From: Desulfovibrio sp.
GTDB lineage: Bacteria; Desulfobacterota; Desulfovibrionia; Desulfovibrionales; Desulfovibrionaceae
Direction of reading: 5' to 3'
DNA: 64,000 nt
NCBI GenBank assembly: GCA_016208105.1
Contig: JACQYS010000002.1
Location: 1 to 64,000 of the forward strand
Below are positions 28,003 through 36,384 of this stretch, one piece after another. Below the pieces are notes generated by a model, which saw nothing but the letters and a program-made list of their open reading frames with translations, made no database searches and was not told the origin of the DNA. Made by a program: the position numbers and the translations under genes. Each line of letters starts with the position of its first letter. The stretch's first letter is position 1.

Positions 28003-28024
28003 AGTGGGGGCATAGTGGGGGCAT
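28003..28024 (+). repeat. tandem 11-bp repeat overlapping the integrase start
   Basis: Two perfect copies of AGTGGGGGCAT, at 28003-28013 and 28014-28024; the second copy ends inside the integrase ATG. Ten of the eleven bases also occur in the tRNA-Leu variable arm. Candidates for integrase arm-type binding sites that could also autoregulate the gene. Confidence 0.7.
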
Positions 28025-29249
28025 GAAAAAGCCCAAAATCAAGACACAGTACCCCGGCGTTCGCTACTACGAACACTCTACTCGCAAGCAGCGCAACGGA
28101 CAACCTGACCGCTATTTTTCCATTCGTTATAAAAAAGATGGGCGCACCATTGAGGAGGGCATGGGCTGGGCCACTGAACAATGGAATGCAGAAAAAGCGC
28201 ATAAGGTATTGTCTGGCATCAAGGAGAACAAGAAAGTGGGCAAGGGGCCTCAAAGCCTTGCCGAAATGCGAAAACAGGCCGCTGACGAACGTGCCGTCGC
28301 TGCAAAAGAGGCGTCTGAGGAATATGCCGCCAACATGTCCTTTCAAGATTTCTTTGAAAGGTACTACATGGCTGAGGCCAGGCGAACAAAAAGGAGCTGG
28401 CTCACGGACGAACAGCGCTTCAATAAAATCATCAAGCCTGCCATTGGCGCAAAACCCCTGTCTGCCATCACGCGGGAAGACATTCAGGCTATTGTTGACG
28501 GCCTGATGGACTCCGGTGCTGCCCCGTCCACCATAAAGCAGTATCGTAGCATCATCAGTTACACCTTCACTCAGGCCAGCCTCATGAAGCTGGAAGGAAC
28601 AACAATCTTCACCGGGCAAAGCCCTGTCCGTGGCGTCAAGATTCCTCCTATCAAAAATTCTCGTGAGCGTTTTTTGACTGCCAAGGAGGCAAAAGCTTTG
28701 GTGAGCACTGCCAAGAAGTTGCCAAACCAGGACTTGCACGACTGCATTGTCCTCTCGCTGAACACTGGCCTGCGCCTTGGTGAGCTTCAACGCCTTGAAT
28801 GGCCGGATGTGGACTTGGTTCATGCCATGCTCACCGTGCGTGATGAAGCGCACCGCAAGCCGGGAGGCAAAGTGCCCTTGAACGATGCTGCACTGAAAAT
28901 TTTTAAGGAGCGCCGCAAAAGCGAAAAGCAAGAATCGTCTATGGGCCTGGTCTTTCCGCCGGTCATAGGCAGTGAAATGCGCACAAACCTGTCCCATGCG
29001 TTCAGGGCACTTGCAGACTCCATTGGTCTTAATGACGGCATCAAGCAGGATGATAGGGCCAGGCGAATCGTATTTCACAGCCTTCGGCATACCTTTGCTA
29101 GCTGGCTGGCGTGTAATGGCGAAGACATATACCGTATCCAACGTCTGATGCGGCATAGAACCATTACTATGACCATGCGCTATGCGCATTTGATACCCGA
29201 TGCCACCCGATCCGCAGTCCATAACTTGAAGCCCCCTAAAGCTCTTTGA
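28023..29249 (+). CDS. int: tyrosine recombinase (site-specific integrase)
   Basis: A 408-residue phage/island integrase that should insert and excise the element at tRNA-Leu. N-terminal arm-binding domain (residues 1-70), SAM-like core-binding domain (about 105-195) and catalytic domain with the conserved set R251 (LNTGLRLGEL), H352 and R355 (FHSLRHTFAS), H378 (LMRHRTITM) and Tyr387 (MRYAHL). All catalytic residues are present, so it is probably active. It starts about 110 bases from the tRNA-Leu half-site, transcribed away from it. Confidence 0.95.
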   Translation: MKKPKIKTQYPGVRYYEHSTRKQRNGQPDRYFSIRYKKDGRTIEEGMGWATEQWNAEKAHKVLSGIKENKKVGKGPQSLAEMRKQAADERAVAAKEASEEYAANMSFQDFFERYYMAEARRTKRSWLTDEQRFNKIIKPAIGAKPLSAITREDIQAIVDGLMDSGAAPSTIKQYRSIISYTFTQASLMKLEGTTIFTGQSPVRGVKIPPIKNSRERFLTAKEAKALVSTAKKLPNQDLHDCIVLSLNTGLRLGELQRLEWPDVDLVHAMLTVRDEAHRKPGGKVPLNDAALKIFKERRKSEKQESSMGLVFPPVIGSEMRTNLSHAFRALADSIGLNDGIKQDDRARRIVFHSLRHTFASWLACNGEDIYRIQRLMRHRTITMTMRYAHLIPDATRSAVHNLKPPKAL

Positions 29250-29505
29250 TATTGTTCTTGAGTCTTGAAACGCCCATCGTACCTATCAGCCAGTTCACAA
29301 GGGATTCAGTGGGGTACACCACATTCCGGCCCACCTGAAAAGCTCCCAAGGGGCCGTCACCAGAGGAATCAGCATTGGCAAGTGTTTTGGGCGTTATTAT
29401 GCCACCAAGCTGACGCTCTACATCCTTGCGGGCTATGGTTGGCGGAAGTTTGGACAGCAACAACTGACGAAACTCGTCTTCTGGTCGTAAAGCAGTCTGT
29501 GTCAT
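29236..29505 (-). CDS. small putative DNA-binding protein (excisionase-like position)
   Basis: 89 residues, GAGGT before the ATG. The sequence suggests a helix-turn-helix of the excisionase/AlpA style (IARKDVERQLGGIITPKTLANAD, then GRNVVYPTESLVNWLI), though this is only a weak impression. It is convergent with int and overlaps its last 14 bases. Position and size fit a recombination directionality factor or a small element regulator. Confidence 0.55.
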   Translation of the reverse strand: MTQTALRPEDEFRQLLLSKLPPTIARKDVERQLGGIITPKTLANADSSGDGPLGAFQVGRNVVYPTESLVNWLIGTMGVSRLKNNIKEL

Positions 29506-29552
29506 GACTACCTCTGCGTTTGTTAGTTTTCAGAGTGCAGATCAAGTTAGAC

Positions 29553-29961
29553 TTACTCATGCTCACTATGTCTCTTATACTTTGCAATCAGCTCAATCAT
29601 AGATTCACATCCATTTTTCCATAGCATTTTTTCACAATGCCTGCGAACGCCACTTACACTCATACCTAATTGCAATGAAATTTGCTGATACGTAAAGCTG
29701 TGCATGAATAACTCTAACACTTGCCTTCCACGCGGCGACAGCTTCAAATTTGCTGACTGCGCTGCCTCAGTAGATTGAGGCGCATTGATTTTTAGCAGTA
29801 GCTCGCGTGTAGTGTGCACCAAAAAGCCTGCCCGTAAATTTTCAAGATGCCAACGAACTGTGCCGTAAGAGACAGAGAGAATTTGCGCAATTTCTTTTAG
29901 GCCGTACCCCGTGGGCAAGAAGCTCAACAATACGCCGCTCTGTCTGAGTCAATTTTTTCAT
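29553..29961 (-). pseudogene. LuxR-type regulator with two HTH domains, broken by a +1-base frameshift
   Basis: The ATG at 29961 has a perfect GGAGG five bases upstream and starts MKKLTQTERRIVELLAHGVRP, a normal LuxR/GerE HTH start. After a run of four A (29895-29898) the reading continues only in another frame: KEIAQILSVSYGTVRWHLEN, the second half of the same HTH, then a second complete HTH (LSPRGRQVLELFMHSFTYQQ). Deleting one A restores one continuous protein of about 135 residues. It therefore looks like a recently mutated gene or a phase-variable one; a TTG at 29930 could still start the downstream part. Confidence 0.75.
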
Positions 29962-30095
29962 CTTTGCCTCCGTGCATTTGTGTCTATAAAATACATACTT
30001 ACAGGCATTAGCACGGAGGTATTTTTGTAAACAGTGGCTTTTTGACAGGTATTTTAAATCGGCATAACATTCTCACTAAAGAGTTATAAAAATAA

Positions 30096-30135
30096 AAAAG
30101 GTCATACCGTTATTATTTTAACAGCAAGACCTTTT
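30096..30135 (-). terminator. terminator of the BREX operon
   Basis: Outer stem AAAAGGTC/GACCTTTT (30096-30103 with 30128-30135) and an inner GTTA/TAAC stem, followed on the minus strand by TTTTTTATTTTT. It lies 55 bases after the brxL stop. Confidence 0.75.
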
Positions 30136-30189
30136 ATGTATTATATATGTGCCAGAAACTTCTCTAAGCGCAACAATACAGTTTACACA

Positions 30190-32232
30190 TCAATCAGCTA
30201 TGGCCTTGATAATAGAGTCCCTGGCGTCTGAATAAAACTGGACGTCGATTTTTGTGGCCATATCATCTGACAGATCAAAAAGTTGCTTACGTGATGATAC
30301 TGGCATCAATATCACTGATGCACCTTTTTCAATTGCAATTTCGACAATGGAAACAGCATTATGTATAGTCTCGATTGATCCGCCAAGGTTAATCTCACCA
30401 ACGACAATAAGGCCAGCACGAACACTTTTCTTAAGCAAAGCGGTGCATAACGCAATAAGCGATGCCACGCCAATCTTTGCACCAGATTTTGAAGCATCAA
30501 AGGCCCTGAGCTGTGTTGTAAATTCATGTTGTCTGGGGTCTTTGTCGCCAACTAATTGCATAGCTCTAGTGTACAAATTTTGTTCAGCATACCCCATGCT
30601 TTCTTTAAAAGCAGGCGGCACAGGTTTATTGAGGATTTTAACCCCAGACCCAGGCCCTTCATTGACTTCTACACGATAAAGCCCTGGGTGCTCGCCATTT
30701 CCACCTGGAGACATAGTCCATACCTGTCCTGGTTCAAGTGGATCTGTGCCAATGCTATTCTCAACGTGAAGTTCTGGAGTAGAAACAAATTTTTCTATAC
30801 CTTCTGTACCCAATACATAACTGAAATGCGTGTTCCGAAACTCGACTGAGCCAATGCGTTTTTGTTGTTCCTTTACTCTTCTTCTTGATTCCAGCGCAAC
30901 CCGCACGGCCCATTCCATATCCTCTTCAGAAATTTCATCATTTCCAGGACTGAGCAGTTTTATAAGACCACTTACAGTTTTGTTGACCGCATTTGTATCG
31001 CGGCCAGAAAGAGCTCCTCCAAAAAATACCTTGCCCTGTAGTACGCTGATTCGGCTTTGATTACGAAGCTGGCTCCAGCACTCTGACAAAAAGTCGCTTA
31101 CAAGCCCAAAGTGGTCGGTTAAAAGCTCTTTATTTATCTTGGGTACATCCCAACCCGGCAAAAAAGCATGAATACGATCCATAAAGGCCGTATCATCGCG
31201 CATTTCTGGGGGCATAGGCCCAAATAAATGCCCGATACGCTGCTGATGCTCCACATCCACGTCGAAGTTACCCACCAAGACAATGCTGCCATCGGCTCGG
31301 ATGCTTTCTTTGCCTCGGCTAAACTCCCCAGACTCCATGTAGCCCTTCATGATGTTCACGCCATCTTTCTGGTCAAACGAAACCCCGGAAACTTCATCAA
31401 AGCACACCACATCGTACTGACACACCAAACCTCTTTGGCCCGATGCGTTATTGACAAACATCCTGGCCACAGTGGCTTTGCCACCGGAAATTAAGTGCGC
31501 ATAGGGTGAGACTTGTTGAAACAAGTGGCTCTTGCCTGTGCCTCTTGGGCCAAGCTCAACTAGGTTGTAGTTGCGCTCCACAAAAGGAACCATACGCAGA
31601 AGCAAGGCATTGCATTGTCTTTCAGAGAGGTGCTCTGGCTCAATGCCAATGGAGCGAAGCAGAAAACATTTCCATTCCGCAGTGGAAAAAGCCTTTCGTG
31701 CTTCGGCCAAGGCATCAAGAACATCTCGTTTTGAAAGCTGGATTTCCCGCAGTGACTCTATGCCAAAAGGTCTGCCCTTGCTTTCTTGCGCTATAGCCGC
31801 ATCATAGCTCAGGCTGATTTCTGCATAAAACCCGCCAGTCAGCATCCGTTCATGGGTATTGACCAATTCGGGGCTGATACGCACATCAGACAAGCGCAAA
31901 CTGGGGAGCGTGGCCACATAAGAGTCCGTTTTGGCGTCAAGCCTTGCAGTGATAAGGTCGATGAGCTTTACCTCACCATTTTCTCTGGCCTTGGCTTTAA
32001 ACAGTTCTTCCTCGCCTGCCTTCACCGTGCGTGATTGAAGTTGCCTTTGAACTATCTCCAAGCCTTCATTGATTTCATCCTGACTTGTGCTGGCACAGTA
32101 TCGACCGAGCAAAAACTCCACAACATAGGTTGGCACGGGAAATTGACGGCTAAATATTCGCACAAGGTCTTTGCGTACAAGATACCCGTCCAGTTGTGAT
32201 GCCGCGATGTTATCAATATGATCCATTTCCAT
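30190..32232 (-). CDS. brxL: BREX protein BrxL (Lon-like AAA+ protein)
   Basis: 680 residues. An N-terminal BrxL domain is followed by an AAA+ ATPase with Walker A GPRGTGKSHLF near residue 230 and Walker B VVCFDEVSG near 267, then a Lon-like C-terminal domain (SGAKIGVASLIALCTALLKK). In Lon the catalytic serine sits in GPSAG; the aligned stretch here is GAKIG, so the serine is missing, and the Lon lysine also appears to be replaced. BrxL is known to be a DNA-binding AAA+ ring needed for phage restriction in type 1 BREX. Its ATG overlaps the pglZ stop (TAATG). Confidence 0.93.
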   Translation of the reverse strand: MEMDHIDNIAASQLDGYLVRKDLVRIFSRQFPVPTYVVEFLLGRYCASTSQDEINEGLEIVQRQLQSRTVKAGEEELFKAKARENGEVKLIDLITARLDAKTDSYVATLPSLRLSDVRISPELVNTHERMLTGGFYAEISLSYDAAIAQESKGRPFGIESLREIQLSKRDVLDALAEARKAFSTAEWKCFLLRSIGIEPEHLSERQCNALLLRMVPFVERNYNLVELGPRGTGKSHLFQQVSPYAHLISGGKATVARMFVNNASGQRGLVCQYDVVCFDEVSGVSFDQKDGVNIMKGYMESGEFSRGKESIRADGSIVLVGNFDVDVEHQQRIGHLFGPMPPEMRDDTAFMDRIHAFLPGWDVPKINKELLTDHFGLVSDFLSECWSQLRNQSRISVLQGKVFFGGALSGRDTNAVNKTVSGLIKLLSPGNDEISEEDMEWAVRVALESRRRVKEQQKRIGSVEFRNTHFSYVLGTEGIEKFVSTPELHVENSIGTDPLEPGQVWTMSPGGNGEHPGLYRVEVNEGPGSGVKILNKPVPPAFKESMGYAEQNLYTRAMQLVGDKDPRQHEFTTQLRAFDASKSGAKIGVASLIALCTALLKKSVRAGLIVVGEINLGGSIETIHNAVSIVEIAIEKGASVILMPVSSRKQLFDLSDDMATKIDVQFYSDARDSIIKAIAD

Positions 32233-34583
32233 TATACGGCACCTCCTCCAATCACCGTGGCAGACTGCGCAGCTAAAGCACCATTTTCATCAAGGAGCAC
32301 AATAAAAGCCTGCCGTCCTGCCATATCCTCGTCCTCAACAACCACAGAGGCTGTACCATCGTCCCTGAGAGGTTTTATCCCCAGAACGATGCTTGAAGCT
32401 TCATTGCCAGCCTGCAATCGTATATCAAACAAAACTGTTGAAACATTACCATCAACGACCACAGTGCAACGCATTCCCTTCCATACCACGTCAGTAATGC
32501 GTATGGCCGCCGTAGGCACAGATGAAGGTGAGGTCACTACCAACTGGAGTGTCAGGCATTCTTGAAGGCTTAGCCCGCCGTGCGTATACTCTTCGCCCTT
32601 TTTAAAGCAACTCACACCGTCCGCAAGCGCAAACTGTTGTTCGGGGTTCCAGTACCACGGGTATAGCCTTTCTTCGCAGGCGGCCCCAGGCTTTAGCGAT
32701 GCACAACGCCCCCACTTATTTTCGGTCAAAAATCCGGGCAAATCTATTTTGGGCAAGCCGCCAGGCATGAGTAGCCAACCGTGATCCGTGACCACATGCA
32801 CCTGCGTCCATCCTGCTGCAAAAAGCTCCACCACGCGGTTTTTTATCTCGCCTATCAGGTCATCTAGGTGTCTTGCCAGCTTGGAGCCGCGATTATGGCC
32901 TTCGTGGTCAATATCCCCATACTCACACCAGGCTTTGCCTTGACCGTTACCGCTCATGGAGTGTTCAAGAACCGCCCACCCCGCATCGCAAAGCAGTTTT
33001 TTCAGATGATGCCCGCCCTTCAAAGATTGTCCTGTCCCAGCGACACTTGGTTCAAAATCTGAATTATCATTTGCCCCGCAGATACTTGCACCTACTGGGC
33101 TGACAGCAGCCTTTCCCGTAGCAGTGACACTGGGCAGTGCCGCCCATAGTGGCTCTTCCGCAACATGCAACCCATGTTTTAGCAGCACCTTTGCTAATCT
33201 TTTTGCTGCATCAAAGCGAAGTCCATCAACGAAAACTATGCAGTCGCCTGCTTTGGGCTTTGGAGCTTTTGCCGTTTTATGCGTTCCACCAGGATAGGAT
33301 GAACCATCCACCACTTTTTGAAGATGCCTAGCAGATGCTTCAGCCCAGGGCAGGTAGATTGAACGGACAACCGCAGTCACGGCCTCCATATCTGCTGCAT
33401 TTCTCACCTGTGCCAAGGCTCGCAGCACACCATCATCCACACGCCAGCCAACTTGCATGTAGCCGGTTATGAGGTCATGCACCGTTCCAGCCGCAAGGCT
33501 TATGGACATTTTGTCGGCAACATCAGCCAGATGTTCCAAAGCTTTGGCCAGTGGAGCTTCACCCAATTCGGCCCATACCAAAGTGCGCCTGCGGCCATGC
33601 CGTTTTTCAAGCTCTCCAATTTTTGCACGGGCTTCATGAGCAGGTAAATGAGCAAAGGCTAAACATTCGTGCCGCAATGCTTTTTCCTGCTCATCATTCC
33701 ATTGTGGCCACCCATCAAAGGTGTCCGTGCCTGAATGCCAGAAAATGGTGTCACTGGGGGGACTGCATTTGCGAATGTTCTGTGGAATACCGGGATAACG
33801 CTGTGGAGCCTCACAAAAGCGCTCCCAAACCGCAAGCCAAGGGCCTTGATGGTTTGCCAGTTTGACACAGCCAGCGAGGATGCCTTCGTTTTGAGGGATA
33901 AAGGCAAGCCCTGACTTGCATACTTCATTAAAAGCCTTCCATTCGTGGTCACTGCGCTTTGCCCGGAACACATCGCCTTGGTCAAGCCATTGCAGCACAT
34001 CACGAACAGGGTCGCCGCCCGTAAGCAAGGTATTAAAGTAATCTTTGTCCAGGCGCTTGCCCTTAAGTAGTTTGACATCCTCTTCAAGAAGCCTGGAAAG
34101 CACCAACTGCATCGCCTGTTTGGCATCATTATCTTGGGCTACATCAAGCCCCAGTCCGCCTTGATCGGATTTCAAATAGGCCAGGATTGTCCAATCTTTG
34201 GCATTTATCTGTGACCAAATGACACCACGGTATTGCAATTCGGCCAAGGGCTTCAGGTGGTCAGGGCAGCTTTCCACGGCACGTAAATCCTGACGACTCA
34301 CACCGGGCAAATAAAGTATTGGTGTCTTGCCTTCTGGTAGCAGTGTGGCGTCAATATGCCCGGCTAGGGCGCAACGCAGCCAGATGGCAGGCCCGGTGCG
34401 CTGTTCTGGGGCGTAATCGCCAAGAACCATAAGCTCTGGCAGCGATGCTTGGAGAACAGGAAGCACGGATTCCCACTGTCTTTCACGGTCTGGCCACAGA
34501 ATGCACACAGGGGCGACCTGTACTTCTGGATTGAAGGTGGCAGCAGCGCGAACCGTTTTTAGGAGATGAACAAGCACTCTCAT
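32232..34583 (-). CDS. pglZ: BREX protein PglZ (alkaline-phosphatase-fold)
   Basis: 783 residues, the expected BREX type 1 PglZ. The alkaline-phosphatase-like metal sites are visible as FVDGLRFDAAKRLAKVLLKH near residue 447 and VVTDHGWLLMPGGLPK near 603; C-terminal beta domain follows. PglZ is essential for BREX methylation and defence; its enzymatic activity is uncertain. The gene overlaps the DUF262 gene upstream by four bases (ATGA) and brxL downstream by one, so the three should be translated together. Confidence 0.93.
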   Translation of the reverse strand: MRVLVHLLKTVRAAATFNPEVQVAPVCILWPDRERQWESVLPVLQASLPELMVLGDYAPEQRTGPAIWLRCALAGHIDATLLPEGKTPILYLPGVSRQDLRAVESCPDHLKPLAELQYRGVIWSQINAKDWTILAYLKSDQGGLGLDVAQDNDAKQAMQLVLSRLLEEDVKLLKGKRLDKDYFNTLLTGGDPVRDVLQWLDQGDVFRAKRSDHEWKAFNEVCKSGLAFIPQNEGILAGCVKLANHQGPWLAVWERFCEAPQRYPGIPQNIRKCSPPSDTIFWHSGTDTFDGWPQWNDEQEKALRHECLAFAHLPAHEARAKIGELEKRHGRRRTLVWAELGEAPLAKALEHLADVADKMSISLAAGTVHDLITGYMQVGWRVDDGVLRALAQVRNAADMEAVTAVVRSIYLPWAEASARHLQKVVDGSSYPGGTHKTAKAPKPKAGDCIVFVDGLRFDAAKRLAKVLLKHGLHVAEEPLWAALPSVTATGKAAVSPVGASICGANDNSDFEPSVAGTGQSLKGGHHLKKLLCDAGWAVLEHSMSGNGQGKAWCEYGDIDHEGHNRGSKLARHLDDLIGEIKNRVVELFAAGWTQVHVVTDHGWLLMPGGLPKIDLPGFLTENKWGRCASLKPGAACEERLYPWYWNPEQQFALADGVSCFKKGEEYTHGGLSLQECLTLQLVVTSPSSVPTAAIRITDVVWKGMRCTVVVDGNVSTVLFDIRLQAGNEASSIVLGIKPLRDDGTASVVVEDEDMAGRQAFIVLLDENGALAAQSATVIGGGAV

Positions 34584-36376
34584 GCTTCACCCCCTTGTAG
34601 CTTGAAGAGTTGAGTTGTTTGCTGAACGAACTTTTTTGTTCGCGCAGTGATTTGACCAACGCTCCAGCCTGTAGCAGCAGCCAAGTCCTTATTAAGCTTG
34701 AGTCCGTTTTTATAGCCAACAGCACGACCTAGCCGGTCTACACGGTCTCGCTTGTCCTCAAAGCTCTTGTTGCCAAGCGCACTGTTAAATCCGGAAATTG
34801 TCAGGTTGCCCAATTTGTGAACATGCGTTTGTTGAATTTCCTTTGCTTTTACCTCATCGCCATCGGCAATCATGGTTATCCAAGACTGAGGGATGTTTTC
34901 TCCTTGCGGAAAAATATGCTCGATGGTCCACACGAATTGCTTATTTTCAAAACGCCACAGATCAACCCAGCTCTCTTTGGTCATAGATTGCTCGGCGAGT
35001 GCGCAAAGAATGAACCGGGTTACTCCTGAATTTTCTTCATAAATCGGCCCTTCCAGCTTGCGCTGGAATATCTCATCCGTTGCAGAGACGGCCACCAGTT
35101 GCTGCTCAATGGATTGGGGAATCGCATCAGCACGCAGCCCACTGATCTTGTCGATCACAGTCATGAACAGCCGAGTCAGATCCCGGGTTGGAGGTGTATC
35201 GGTCAAATTACGACGAACAAAAAAGCGGACAAGTAGTTCAACTATGGATTTCAGGTGGGCATTAGCAAGCTCAAGCTCATCCTTTCGCACAAGCAAATAT
35301 AACATCAGCAAATACGACGGGGCACCCTGAATCCGCTCCAAATCCTTGAGCGGCTTCTCGAGACTATTGGGGGCGTCATCCTGGTTGCGAGAAAGTATCA
35401 GCGAATAGAGACGCCCAGCGGCACTGATCTTCTGCAGACAATCCTTCGCGTCATGGTTGATGAACTTTTCATAGATATGAATCAGGTTGGATCGAGTGGC
35501 GACCGGGACCTGGTGGATTGCTTTGAGTTGATCCTTGAAGGCGTTGTAATACTGGCGGAAGAAGCGTTCCTGGATGGCGTAGTCGTCACCGAGGTAGCCC
35601 AAGAGACGACTCCAGTGCCCGAAATAGTGATCTACCTTGCCTGGCTCGATGGATTCCAGACGAGCAAGTAGTTTGTTCTTGATGAGGTCGATGGCTGTAA
35701 GCGGCATGCCTCGATTGTTTAACGACTCGAACAGGGTGTAAGCATCAGCGTGACTCGCCACCTCAATCTTGACCAGGCACGCATGACTGACCTTATCCAA
35801 GAATTCCATAATGGTTCCCAGTCGGTTGCTACGGCCGTTGGCCATTTCATCTATGCGATCCTGGAAATACCGATAGGCCCGAAAGATCTTACGGTTGCCA
35901 GCGTAGGCGGGGACATCACATTCACTGATGACCCCGATATCGGCGAGAACAGCGCGATAATCTTGGTTGTTATTGTTTTGAATCTGCGGAATCAGACGAA
36001 TCTGATCGTCCCCTTTTTTAAGAACCAACTTGCGCTTCAAATTAATTAGCTCAACCCGCTGTTCATCATCCAAGTCGGTTTCATGGCTTTTTAGGGCATG
36101 ATAAACAGCAGCAAAGAGCAATGAAAGCGTCGTCAAGCGCTGTTGTCCGTCAACCAGCTCAAGTTTCTGGATTGAGAGCACATCGGTCGATTGGTTGATG
36201 CAGATAATCGAGCCAAGGAAATAGCTCGGATCGTTCTCAAGTACATCGTCGAACAGGTTTTCCCACTGATTTTTACCCCAGGTGTATTCACGCTGGTAGC
36301 GTGGGATGGCGTAGACCACGCCCGCTTCAATATCGAAGAGCTGTGAGACTGGATAGTTATTTACGGATTTAATCAT
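34580..36376 (-). CDS. DUF262/DUF1524 protein, type IV restriction-like (BrxU/GmrSD-type)
   Basis: 598 residues. The N-terminal DUF262 nucleotidase/ParB-like domain has IPRYQREYTWGKNQWENL and the signature LELVDGQQRLTTLSLL; the C-terminal DUF1524 HNH-type nuclease has WTIEHIFPQGE and HKLGNLTISGFNSALGNKSF. This is the one-chain GmrSD arrangement, as in BrxU of Escherichia, which cuts modified phage DNA and complements BREX. Here it sits inside the BREX operon, between pglZ and the PHP-ATPase gene, with overlapping or nine-base junctions. The specificity is unknown. Confidence 0.85.
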   Translation of the reverse strand: MIKSVNNYPVSQLFDIEAGVVYAIPRYQREYTWGKNQWENLFDDVLENDPSYFLGSIICINQSTDVLSIQKLELVDGQQRLTTLSLLFAAVYHALKSHETDLDDEQRVELINLKRKLVLKKGDDQIRLIPQIQNNNNQDYRAVLADIGVISECDVPAYAGNRKIFRAYRYFQDRIDEMANGRSNRLGTIMEFLDKVSHACLVKIEVASHADAYTLFESLNNRGMPLTAIDLIKNKLLARLESIEPGKVDHYFGHWSRLLGYLGDDYAIQERFFRQYYNAFKDQLKAIHQVPVATRSNLIHIYEKFINHDAKDCLQKISAAGRLYSLILSRNQDDAPNSLEKPLKDLERIQGAPSYLLMLYLLVRKDELELANAHLKSIVELLVRFFVRRNLTDTPPTRDLTRLFMTVIDKISGLRADAIPQSIEQQLVAVSATDEIFQRKLEGPIYEENSGVTRFILCALAEQSMTKESWVDLWRFENKQFVWTIEHIFPQGENIPQSWITMIADGDEVKAKEIQQTHVHKLGNLTISGFNSALGNKSFEDKRDRVDRLGRAVGYKNGLKLNKDLAAATGWSVGQITARTKKFVQQTTQLFKLQGGEA

Positions 36377-36384
36377 CTAACGCC

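Noticed and set aside
28003-28024. CRISPR array
   Set aside because: Two tandem 11-bp copies without spacers; no CRISPR-like repeat-spacer pattern was seen anywhere in the window.
27780-29222. 480-residue open frame on the minus strand across the integrase gene
   Set aside because: It is antisense to the complete tyrosine recombinase and runs through the tRNA-Leu fragment; its residues show no family pattern.
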